Assembly (NCBI GenBank): GCA_021397835.1
Contig: JAJFZO010000344.1
Location: forward strand, 3,968,001-4,032,000
Length of the DNA: 64,000 nt
Reading direction: 5' to 3'
Origin: Moringa oleifera
Lineage: Eukaryota > Streptophyta > Magnoliopsida > Brassicales > Moringaceae
In this document: piece after piece, positions 34,221-47,000 of the stretch
Layout of the letters: every line of letters begins with the position of its first letter
Numbering within the stretch: position 1 is the first letter of the stretch
Program-made: the position numbers and the translations under genes
The notes under the pieces: generated by a model
What the model saw: only the letters and a program-made list of their open reading frames with translations
What the model was told of the DNA's origin: nothing
The model's database searches: none

Positions 34221-36551
34221 CCAACCCAGTCTTCATGCATAAATAGACTAATATCTTAACTTATGATGAGATCTAATTTAACCATAACATTGAGATCGAC
34301 TTTAAGACCCAACACTATCAGACTTATATTTACTTCAAGAAGACCACTAGCCCTACCGGTCTCGCTAATGTCAACGATATCATTAAAAACTATAACACTT
34401 TCACCATCAAGCAATGTTCCTCCAACATTTAGTACATCCTCGATAGCAAATACTAGAACCCCCTCAACAGGTAAAATTCCCAAGGTATCAGAGTGAAAAA
34501 AGTTGCTTCAAAGAAAGTCAGATCAATAAAATGAAACTAATTTGATGTTTTTGTTATCAGTGAGTGAAAATATTTAGTATAAATTGTATATTCGTTGTTT
34601 ATGTAATCATGGCAATTAAACAGTTTGGATGTTTCTTCTTTTTGAGAAATTTGATCTTCTCAATACAAAATTTTATTATGTTATCAATGGTAATGCTTTT
34701 GAACAGTTAGATGAATGAATGAATGAGGAGGCTTTTATATAATTTTTGTTAGTTTTTAGTACAAGTTAGTTTGTTCTTTATTGAATGGATGAATTAATTT
34801 TTGTTAGTTTTGCTTTTCTTGTAACTAGTTGATTAATAGTTTCTTGAATGGAGGAATGAACTATTGTTGATGTATAGGTTGTTGAATATATGAATGACAT
34901 CATATTTTTTATAGATATTAAAAGCAAGCATTAATGATATTGCATTTGATAGTTATTTGATACAAAAATCATGTAAATAAGTTGCTGGTAATCTTTTTAC
35001 ATAAAATTATGTAAATAAGTTGCTAAAAAATTATACTTTGTTAGTTTTGTTAATCACATATATTTAAAAGAAATGTAAATTATAACACAACTTACTATCA
35101 ATAAAATATTAAACCAAGATTAAATCTATTAGAATGGGATAAACATAAAATATAAGTTTGGGTCTAACATCTAAATTCAAAAAACAATATCTACTAACTA
35201 CAATGACATAACTAAAATCAAGATCAACTGCATAAGTTAATCACATTCTTGAACAATGTAGCTTACATTCTTATACCAATATCACCATTTCTCCTTTAAT
35301 AAAATAAATGATCAAAAAAATACACGTGATAATTCAAAAAATTATAACAAGTTTTTTTATAGAATGTGATCGTATTTTGTAACTTTTGCACTTGACATAA
35401 CAGTCTTGGCAATACGTACATTTCTCAATTACAAAGTAGAAGCATCATATCATCAAAAGTACTCACAAAATTCTTGCTTCAAAGCTTGCAAAATATATTT
35501 ACATTAATATGCAGTGCATAATTATTATCAAACTAACACTCATTAACATTTTCATATAATACTATTCATCTAACTGACAAGCATAAGGATATGTCAATGC
35601 ATGTGTAGGGCCTATTAAATGTTTTAAAAATCAACATATATGCAAGCTTTCAAAATCATCAAAACCAGTTTCATTAAAGCTTCTAAAATCATCCATCATC
35701 ATGAAAAGTCGATGTACAATATCAAACTAATAGTGACACATGTGCATTCATTCACCAAATCAATTCCATCTTATTAACATGTTCACCATCTCAAGAAATC
35801 AGTTTCATCAACAATATAAACAAAACAGATTCAAAATAAAAATGAAATCACAGATAATCAAAATCATGTCAATAACCCACTTTCATTAACTATATGAGCA
35901 TATAATTAATATTTACAAAGATAATTATAATAAAATCAAAATAATCGATAACCCAACATTATTAATAGAATAAGAAAATTGAATAATTCAAATCATTAAA
36001 TCCGATAAATCAATACATTACTTTATTCCGATTATAATCTCAACATCTTCTTCTTGAGTTCTTAGATATCCATAATGTATGCAATTTTACCTTACAATCA
36101 CATAAGTAGCCGTTAATATTATAATATAAAGCTTCAATTCAAGGTAAAATTTATAACTAAGACAAAAAATTCACCATTAATTTTGTAAATCATCCTTTCA
36201 AGCAATTAAATTTCATAAATTGTTCTTTCAAACCAATAAAAAGTGTTTTGTTGGATCTTTCATTACAAATTAAAAAAAAGAGTAAAAAATCTAAAAATAC
36301 TATGTGTTTGGTAACTCGGAGAATGTGCAAAAAGAAAATAACTTAGGCCTTCTAAAAGCGGAAAGCCCGGAAAATTTCCCGATGCAATCAAATTTAGACG
36401 CTGAGCTAGCTTCCTACTTTGCCGGTCATGTTATCATTGCTCTTCCTTCTTCCTCTACCTCGAGGGTTTAACCCTCCCCGTTTCGATTCTCTGCAGCAAA
36501 ATTTGAGGAAACCCTAATAAATTTGCTCTTATTAGTTAACGTTTAAGATAG
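34221..36551. other. Intergenic DNA with no identified gene
   Basis: 34256-34496 is open on both strands (a Ser/Thr/Pro-rich frame on +, a Val/Leu-rich one on -), but I recognise neither. From about 34500 to 36300 the DNA is AT-rich, with several scattered copies of TTTTTGTTAGTTTT near 34740, 34797 and 35040. From about 36380 the sequence becomes GC-richer, marking the TOUGH promoter and leader. Confidence 0.4.
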
Positions 36552-36629
36552 ATGTCGAAAGCAACAATTTCTCAATTAGACGTTCATCTGGTAGCTTTAG
36601 TCTCAGCCTGGCGAAAGATAAGGAGGTGA
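36552..36629 (+). CDS. Possible upstream ORF in the TOUGH leader (25 codons)
   Basis: An ATG-to-TGA frame starting [11 protein letters not shown] ends 17 bases before the main ATG at 36647 and is in a different frame. If the transcript starts upstream of 36552, ribosomes would meet it first, which could lower main-frame translation. The transcription start is not known, so this is tentative. Confidence 0.35.
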   Translation: MSKATISQLDVHLVALVSAWRKIRR

Positions 36630-36646
36630 AAAGGGAAGAGAGAACG

Positions 36647-37563
36647 ATGGGAAATATGGATTCAGATGAAGAGGATTTTGTGTTCTACGGTACACCTATA
36701 GAGCGTGAGGAAGAGATCACTAGCCGTAAAAAGAAAGCACTCGCCGAGGCCTCTGGTCAGCTGAGGTCCCTTGTTCCTTGGAAGCAGGAGGTACTTTTCT
36801 TTCTTTCTACTCTGTTTGGTTGCACAGAAAACTAGAAGTAAAGTGATAAAAATTGATTAACTTGGGAATTAATGTACTGGTGTTTTGGAATGAATAATGA
36901 GTGAAGGAAGCAAGCCTAGAGACTGTAATTGTGACCGGTTCAGGTAAGTGGAAGATTTTAAGCTGAAAAAACATTTTAATCATCTTCAGTAGTTAAAGCT
37001 CACAAGTCCGAGATAGTCATTTTGGTTGCTGAGAACAACTGTGAAGTAAAAAGGAAGGAAATTGGGAAGTGAAAACCTTAGCTCACCTGGAATTTTCTAA
37101 TATTTTAAAAGGAAATGCATAATCTAATACTTAGAGGTTGTCTTCTCTGTTAAATGAGGAGAACTCTGTCTTCTATTTGTATTACATATTGTCAGTAACA
37201 GTCAAACTAATAATGAGGTGTCGCATGGTAATTCTGTTAACACGTTTCTGATTCTGAACATTTTTGTGTCTGATGTTACCTACCATTGCTAAACATTCCC
37301 CCATTATTTGGTTTGGATTTTAATGTTTGTTTAGGTCGAATTTGTATGATCAGTTCCATCCGTTTGTAGTCACCAGTTTCGGGTTTTTTTTTTTTTTTAT
37401 GTATATTTGTTTATATTATATGTAAATGAGCTGATTGATTATTGGAGTTAGGAGTCTTAATTCATTTTTGGATGATTAGTCTGCAGGAGTGTCTCATGAC
37501 ACTGGATTTTTAAATATTGTCTGGTGCCTTCTTTCTCTCTCTTTTTTTCTTCTTCTTTTTTGT

Positions 37564-37601
<38 letters not shown>

Positions 37602-40600
37602 GGAGAAGAGAAGAGATGGGCAGAGTAGAGGGATATGATTTGTGAATTTAAAAACCCATAGCTGTAATGACTTAACAGTAAAACAAGAACGGTTTAGAAG
37701 ATTATAACTACCAGCTACCTTGATAATAGATACTATGCTAGGTGTTCTTGAAATCATCTTTTTCATTTTTCTTCTAATGTATTGTAGGAAATGTATAATT
37801 AAAATGTGCAAGTCTGTTTCTCTGGGATATTCAATTGCACCAATTAAACATTTGTTGCATTTGAACTGCACTATCATGGAGCTAACAACTCAAGTGCATC
37901 TTGATCTAAAGATAGGATTCTGTTCCATGCATTTTGAAACTAATTGTATAAGTTTGCTTTCTTTTGATTCCGTAGGCAAAAGAGGAATTCATTTTCTCAC
38001 TAATGCCAAGTTGCCTAATGCTTATATCTGGAGTTTTATGTTTTCATTTTGTTGTATTGCTTCAGGTTAGAGATGAAGAAGGAAGAAGAAGATTCCATGG
38101 AGCATTTACAGGAGGATTCTCTGCTGGCTATTATAACACAGTGGGTTCAAAAGAGGGTATAATTTCAGTAACACTTCAATTGGACTCTTTGTTTTCTTCT
38201 AATTTCATGTGTGTTTTATGTTTCAAACTGTCTGATGAAAATGTGCAGGTTGGACTCCCCAGTCATTTACATCATCCAGGAAGAATAGAGCTGAAGTCAA
38301 ACAGCAGAACATTCTCAACTTTTTAGATGAAGATGAGAAAGCTGTATGTTTATCATTGTTCACCGTAGTAATACATTTATATGAAGATATTCATTCATTT
38401 AGAGCATTGACAAACAATCTTAGCTTTGTCCAAAGATGCTGCTATTTCTTTTTTTATTTTTTTATTTTGTTGCAATAATTTGTGTTTAATGGAATTTTCC
38501 CATTGGAACTTTTCCAATTTCTTTTCTAAATCTTCATTTATTGTTAAAAATCCTTCATTGTCTATTCATTTGTGCTATTCTGAATTTGTGTTGGCCAGAC
38601 TTTTAGGTTTAGTTTTGTTTTAGGATAAGTGTTTATCTTGCAAATAACGTGTTTTAACTTTTAGAGGGACAATTTATTGGTTTTGTAATGTAGTTTATAT
38701 AAAAGATCATGTTCAGAACCCAACCCCCACCCCCCCCCCCCCCCCCCGCCCCGGCGCCAAACCCAAAAAAAAAAAAAAAAAAAGAGAGGGGAAAATAAAA
38801 GATTATGGGAGCTCATCAAAAAAAGAAAAAAAAAAGAGGACCACTTTCAAGAGACTTCATGATCTTAGTATGTAGACATCCACATTTAAGTCATTTGGGA
38901 GAGAATGGATATAAATTAGGTTCTATCGAACACATTGTTCTTGCAGTGCTCTGAGGTGGGAGTTGTGAAGGTTGCTTAACCAGTGAAAAGCGGTTTTCGG
39001 ACTGTGTTTTTGAAAGGTTACTCTGCTAGTTTTGTTTTATTAATAGCTGGTAAATCACTTGGGCTTTATTTTAGTTGCCCTCTTCTATTGTCCCATCTGA
39101 ACAACAAACCTTCCATGTCAAATGCAAATCACAACTGGTTTATCAATTATTAGATCTTCCTCTTTTTGGTGGAATTGTCTTTGTAGAAGGTTGAAAGAAG
39201 GGAAATTGATGAAACCAAGTCATTATAATTGTGTAGATGCAAGAATGAGTCCTAGTAATCAATTAACGTCCTCCGTCCATGATTGATGAAAGCTTTAGAC
39301 TGATGATAATGTCGATATTTTTGTCAGAAGTCATAATTTTCCCGATTTCCTTATTGTGTTTGAGTTCCATGTCCGAAAACACATCAGATGCAGAAGTTAC
39401 TGCTGAACTAGAGATCACATTTCCTATTCAGATGTTACACCGCTTCCACTAAGCCCTTTTTTCTTCGGAATTTAGAGCAGTGCTTCTCCGCTGTATCCAA
39501 TTTATAGATGTAGGTGCTGTAGTTTCGATCTGCATGGCAACTAATGGGGCTAAATGGGGCTTATTTGCTTGGCAAAAGATAAGTAATTTGAGTTCCAATT
39601 GAATATGGGTAGATTTACAAATTATAGATGGCAAAACATTATTATTTATAAATCCACTCTCTCTCTCTCTCTGCACAAACGCAGACATGAACACGTGTAT
39701 ACATGCACATATCTGATAGTCGCATGCTATTGGTATCTGAAACAGTTTAGCATAACATATTGTAAACTTTCAGTCTTCAAAAAATATTGAATTTTTTTCT
39801 TGGTTGATTGGAACAAGTGTTCAACCTTACTTTCCTACTAGTATTTCTTTTTTGTAGGCTTGCTTAATGAATTGTAGAGGACAGCTTTCTATTTCCCTAT
39901 TTGTTAATATTGATTTTTGGCTATATAAATATTAAATGGTGATGATGTTTACAGAAAAAATGGTTGCATTCTTTTATATATCAAAATGTTTGACTGGTGT
40001 GTTTGTTGCACTTACTGATTTAACAAGGCAATAATTGATGCAATCAATTAGAGTTTATTGGAGTTACATTCTTGTTCTGTACTTCCAATGGAAAAATTAG
40101 ATTGAAGTTTGATAAAGTCACTTGATTTTTCCTTTTAGGAATTGGAAGGTCAAACATTGAGGACAGCTTCACAATTTGATACATTTGGATTTACAGCTGC
40201 TGAATATGCTCGCAGAGAAGCTGAGAAGGAACAAAATCAGAGGTTTTTCTTTACTTTTTCTTTATTATTTTTTTAAATCGTTGTGAGTTTTTTAATTGGT
40301 GGGAGTATAAATTAGTAAGGGTGAATGCTGAAATAGGCATTGGTTGAAACTGGGCTTCTAGAGAAGGCGATATAACTTCTGGTTTAATCCTTTTTTCTTT
40401 GGGTGGTATAGAAGGAAGGAAATATGTGAGATTTTGAGGCTGTGAAAGGATCTCTTGGTTCAATTAAGAAAAAATCGGTTCCCGCACTATAAACGTTTGG
40501 TTTGGTTGAAAATCTATGTAAATAGGAAGACTTCATAAGGCTTACAGCATTTGTGTTGTAAACAATTTTCTTTCTTTTACTTAGGTGGCATGCTTTTGAT

Positions 40601-43600
40601 GCTTTCGTCAATAATCACTTTTTTTCTTGAAAAGAAAATTACATCATCTTTGGTTTCTTTTTTCTCATGCTTTTCTTTGCAACATTTGTATAGGTTAGGT
40701 GCTTGTTTCTAGATTTCTGACATCCTGAACTTTCCAGACTTGTTTATAATTCTATCGTCCTTAGAAAGCAAACGATTGGAGTGGGAGAGAGTCAAAGTCA
40801 AAAAGAGGATTCCTTGCTTTGTTCTCTCATTCAAATTGTTTCATGAGAATTTCATCTCATATGGCTTCTAAGTGATAAAAGTGAAGAAGAAATGTTCTCC
40901 TTTCTTTTTTATTACCTTCCTCGCGTATGTATTAGATCAAATTCATTTTGATTTTTAAAACAGCTTGCTAATCCTTAACTTTTCGAAGGAAATCCTTCAT
41001 TAGTGGTTGGTAATGACTGATTTTTCTCAATTTTGTCGACCTTGGTCCCATAGGAGCTAGTCAAAAAGATTGATTAATAGAACCATCTGATTTGGTTCGT
41101 TCTTAATAGCCATGAGATGATCATAGAGTTCGGGTCATTTGGAAGGAGAGAAACTACAAGTCTCTTGAGGGTGTGGAAGTACCATTCTCAATGCTTAAAG
41201 ACAAATAGTTACATTTTTTTTTTTTTGGTTCTTAGGGAATTTCTTTTGTGAAGAAAGAGGAATTCATAGATTTTATGAGTTTGTATTGTGTAATTATCTT
41301 TAATAATAGGGTTGCCCCCTTGGTGCTTTTGTAAATAAAATTTATTTCTCATCAAAAGAAAATGATTTTGATGTCTTTATATCAGATATTTATAGCCTAT
41401 AAAGAGTGTCATCTTTCTTTTGGGATTTTTCCTGGTACTTTTACTTATTATTGATAGAAAAGAAAGTTGTGCTACCATTCTTGCACCAAATTTAATTGTG
41501 GATTATATGATCTAATAAGGGGCAGGGGATGTCTCAACACTTTCATGGTCCACTTGCACATGTGTCAAGGGTACATGTTTGAGAGGCTTTGTTTTACGGC
41601 GGTGTATCTACCACACCTTTAGAATCGCATAGTTTTGTGTTACTATAAGATCCCTGTTGAAGAATGATTAAGGGCTCTTCATCCCGCATTTTGTTGAGGA
41701 TTTTGACCAGGTTTTCCAGTGTTCCTCAAAGAGCTTCTGAGTTGGCTTTGCATGGTATTTCAAGCTTTTTCTGCTATTGCAGAGGTTTAGGCTGGGAACA
41801 GGATTTCTCTGATGATCTGTGAGATAGATCTAGGATCTTGACTTGGTAATTGGAGAGGGTTACATGTTGGTGTAACAACACCCTTCCACATTTGGGTTAT
41901 ATATTTTACAGTGGTCTTCCCTGATAGAACAGGATTACTAACAATGTTATTTTAGGCAGGGGTCATGTGTAAAAGAAGCACTCTGTTGGTATCCCAAGTT
42001 TTTTGCCAATTAGTCACTGGGTTGTCCAGGTTTGTTATTCATAGCGGAGGCACTTCTGTTTAGGGACTTCAAATACTTTGGATATCTTATTCTTCTCTAC
42101 TGTTGCATCATTTGGGAATTTTTAGGATGATCTTCTTGTTTACATCCAGTTCTGATCTCTGGCAGCTTTCCTGCTCTATGCAATTCATTTCTTGTTTGGT
42201 TAAAGAAACTTAAAAGGACTTATTTTGTTCATAAATACAATATAGTTTCATATAGTTGTCGTATTACTTCATTTTGTTTCTGCTTAAGTACTGCTCCATC
42301 TGCTGGTTAGGATTGCAGTGTACTTGCGGGAAAGAAAACTGTGACTGGATTTTCACATGGGAATCTGTACATATTCATATTTAGCAAACCAGTCAGTAAA
42401 ACCTTGTTTCCAGTGTAAATAGTTCATCTTGAGAAACAGATGATCTAAGTGACAGAAGTGTCTGTTTAATGAAAACACATTATTTTTAACTTTTTGTTAG
42501 ATTTGTTGACATGTTTGACTTACTCCAAAGACCATCATGCATCTTTTATGGCTTATTTATAATGCATTGTCTTATCCAGGCCATCAGCAATTCCTGGCCC
42601 TATTCCTGATGAATTAATTGTTCCAGTCACAGAATCTATTGGTTAGTTTTAATTAATACATAGCAGTCGTTTCTTTCTTTTTTCTTTTTTAAAGGGAATC
42701 GTTTTCTTTCTTTCTTTATTCCTAAATGCAAATTAACTCTTGGACTTGCCTTGCTGCTTCTACTTAGGTGTCAAATTGCTTTTGAAGATGGGATGGCGAC
42801 GTGGTCATTCTCTCAAGGATTTGCATGCTAATTCACTATATGGTATCTTTTCTCTTTCCATTTGAGATATTATATTTCATCCTGTTTCTAGCTCACCTTG
42901 TCGGTATAAGGTATTAAATGGCATTTATTATACAACTTTGAAAGTTGTTTTCTGTGTAAGCGGAGACTCAGAATACGAATATGGTGTGCTAGAAGCTACA
43001 ATAAGACTGTAAGCCATTGGTGTGTCTAACTGTGTATATGAAAGCAATAAAACCTTCAAAGGGTTCTTGGTTGGGCCTTGTTTATCTTTGATGGAACCAA
43101 ATCAACTCAATTCATCTAAGTCTTAATCTAGACTGGTTGGGTTTGGCTTCATGAATCCTGTTTCTCAAATTCATGTGTTTATAATGAAGACCATATTTTC
43201 CTTGAGCCAGTGAATTATTATGATGTAAAATGTGGTTCATAGTGATCTACTGGATTTATTGTTATGTCAGTTACAGTTTATGTACATTCTAGTTTTTGTT
43301 TCACTGGTTATTAGCAAACTTATCATCTTTTGTAATTTGTTTACAGATGCTCGTAGAGAAGCTAGAAAAGCTTTCCTAGCATTTTCTACTGATGATGCAA
43401 AAACACAGCCTGGAGATTCTATTGATGGTGATCTTGAAAGTTCTATGGGACATGATGTTGATGATAATAGTCGTTCTGCTCAAAGTACTCCTGTGAGTAG
43501 TTTTCCCTGCTACTGATGGATAATTGAGGATTTGTTATACTATTACTAGGATTAACTGCTGAAGGATTGGATTATTTGCTACATAAAGTGTCTTCTGAAG

Positions 43601-44045
43601 ATGTGTGCTGTGCTGGACCTTTTTGGTTGTCATTTGTTCAGCTTTTGATAAGGGTTACATGCTTTACCGAATGGATTTTCCAAGATTTTATTTTAATGGT
43701 AGTTAAAGTTTTTTCGTGTCTTTTTTCACCTCCACTGCAGGCATATGTACTCAATCCAAAGCAGGACTTGCATGGTTTGGGATACGATCCTTTTAAGCAT
43801 GCTCCTGAGTTTCGGGGTATGTTTGCTTTTAAGAGTACATAATGCTACATCTTACTATCTGGTTGTGAATTGTGCATTTGTATCTCACTGTTGCTTTATG
43901 TTCAGAAAAGAAAAAGTTTCGAGTATCGACAAGTAAGGAGCTTGGCTATGGAAAATCTTTGTCAATAAAAGATAGCCTTTTTGGTTGTAACTGTAAGAGT
44001 CATCATCTTTTCAGTCTGGTTTTTGGCTTCTTAGCTGCTATTGTG

Positions 44046-44084
<39 letters not shown>

Positions 44085-47000
44085 ACATATTTCTGCTCCA
44101 TTTCTGTTTAATTATTACCATGTGCTTTAAAGTCACTTCATTAGAATGGTTTAACTAATTTGTTTGGATTCATCAGCAGGAAAGGTTGCTCCAGGGTTTG
44201 GTATTGGGGCACTTGAAGAACTTGATGCTGAAGATGAGGATGTATATGCAGCAGGTAGTATTTAATGATTTGTTTTAGCATGATGGCGTCTTTATGAAAC
44301 AGTGACCTTATTTGTGATGCTGCAAGGAAGAATACGTGATTTACCTATATATGATAACTTTCAGTTTTTGCATTTGCTTATGATCTTTCTCTCTGATCTT
44401 GTTGGACTTGTTTTCAAACTAAAAAGGTGTGCTTTTTAATTATCATTCTCTTGTTAATTTTTGGATGACCTAAGTTGGCATTTTCCCTCCGGTCCTTTGT
44501 TCAATTTCTTTTTAATTTTGGTGGTCGTAACTTCTGTTTAGAAAAAAAAAAAAAAAAAGTACGTTGGCTCTAACTCCAGGTATCATCGTAATCATCAAAA
44601 TCATTATGGTACCACTGCTTCTGTTGTTGCTACTATGACTTAAATTAGTTTGTAGCCTTTAACTACTGTATAATAAAGTTTGAAGTGCCACTTTTTCTGT
44701 TCAACACTTAACTGTTTAAGGGCTGCACTGGTGCGACTTCTATTTTTCTTTTTCGATTCATTGTTGTTGTAGTAAGTGACCTCTCTTCCTGACACACTTT
44801 TCCTGTTTTAGTGCAAAAGATCTGGTTGCCTTCCTAAGTATGGTTGTTCTTCAGGTTATGACTTTGAGGAGACGTGTGTTGAAGAAGTTGAAGAACCTTC
44901 AAGGATGGGTGCAGATAGTAAGCAACAGGTGGTTAAAAAGGAACAAGGTGTTCTGCGTGGCTTCAGAGTTGCATCAAATCCTGACTATCAGTCGGAAAGG
45001 TGACTAGAAATGACAAATATATGCTGCAGACAAATGAATACAGTTGTCATATTATTTTAAATGTGTAACTTAATCTTATCCCTAATTTATCGCTGTGCAT
45101 GTTCAGTAAAAGAGTATGCTATTGTGGCACATTTAGTGACTAGAGGATTAAGAATTATAATGTCAAAAGCACTTCTTTTCTTTCCCGTAGTGGTGTGTCG
45201 GATCAAAGATAACCCATGTCAACAGAAGTATTTCTTTGTTGTTTTGAGTAGAACTCTCAATCATTAGGGTACATTTTATTTTTCAGATTTGATCCTCCAG
45301 TGATTCCAAAGAAATTTGTGCCTCACCATAAGTTTCCTGGTCCTCTTGAGACTATCAACAATCTTCCTGTTCCGCCACCCCCTGAGGTTCCTCCTCCAGA
45401 GGATAATAATGCAAAACTCTTAATCGAGGGCGTTGCAACTTTAGTGGCTCGTTGTGGTAAATTATTTGAGGATCTTTCAAGAGAGAAGAATCGATCAAAT
45501 CCATTATTTAGTTTTCTTGATGGAGGAAATGGCCATGATTATTATGCAAGGAAGCTGTGGGAGGAGCAGCAGAAACGTAATGATCAAACCAAGCAGGCAT
45601 TGGATGGTAAATTGTCTCCAAGGATGCAGAAGATTACTGCAGAGAGCCGTGGCAAATTACTGGGGGAAAAGCCTCTGGAGAGGAGCTCAAGAGATACAAG
45701 TTTGTCTGTTGCATCTGCAGCTGCTGTTCATTTCCAATCCAACCTCTCTGAGACATTTACTGGATCTGCATCATCTGTGAGTACAGAATCTCTGCTTATT
45801 TTCCTTTAAAATTGTAGGATATCTGGTGGCAGGAACTTTTGACGATCTACTTTATATTCTTTTAAATCTTATATGTGTCAAAGGATGAAATATATTTTTA
45901 TCTTTAGGGTTTGACCATAATTACTCTTCAATCTCACATTTATTGAAACTCACGCCATGATTAAAATGTTCAATAAGAAACGGCCATTAATAATACTGGC
46001 ATAGCTCATGATGTGGTATCATGTGTGTTGGATAAAGATACTCTTATGGCATAAAGGTTTGCTGGTGGATGATAGGAAAGAGTAGGAAGTTTCCACTGAG
46101 GTCTTCTTCTTTTTGTTTCTCTGTTCATGGTAATTGTATACTCTGTCACATTATTATCATGGCATGGGAAGAAAGAGAACTTTTTTTTTTTTTTCAGAAA
46201 CACGTACAATTATATATTACTATAAATGGCACCAAGGGGTACCTCCTGTTTACAAGTATAAGAAGCTATCTAGAAATAAGGAATTCAATGAATTCCACTG
46301 ATTCCTCTTGATTTACAATGTCCACCCCTTTAATCCAAGCTTTCAAGATTCCTAACCAATCTATCACTAAACCAAAAAAAGAGTAGTTTCCCTCCTCCTT
46401 AAAAGCTCTTCTATTTCTCTTATTTCAAACTAGCCAGAAAAGAACTTAAGAGCCTGTTTGAATTACGTTAGTAATGAAATACATCCAGGCTATTACTGCT
46501 CCTACTAACTCTTCCCTAAAATAACTCAAGAATGTAATTTGTCAAAAAACAGTGGTCTTAGACCATGGTGAACTTTGATCTTTTTTGTACCTTTGCTCAT
46601 GTAATTGCTTGTTCATGCTCATTGGGTTGTCAAAGCTGAAGCAATGGTTGCGTCTCTCATTCTCTCTCTCTGTTTTTTTTTTTTTTTTTGTTTTTCTTTT
46701 CCTAAATATAGAGCATCTCATATGAAGTTATCAAACCTTTCAAACATGATCCTGCAAAGCAAGAAAGATTTGAACAGTTTCTCAAGCAGAAGTATGAAGG
46801 AGGTCTTCGCTCAACAGATTCTTCTGGAGCTAACAATATGTCAGAAGCAGCTCGTGCTCATGAGAGATTGGACTTTGAGGCTGCAGCTGAGGCAATAGAG
46901 AAAGGGAAGTTGTACGAGGAAGGCAAGCATTCAGTGGAGCAGTCTGTAGAGTTGTCTGCCATTGGGGGGTTGCAGTTCACCTCTGGTGGGCTAGAGGTAT

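Noticed and set aside
37494..37877. 127-codon minus-strand frame with a poly-proline run
   Set aside because: Arises from the poly-G tract in TOUGH intron 1. Antisense shadow.
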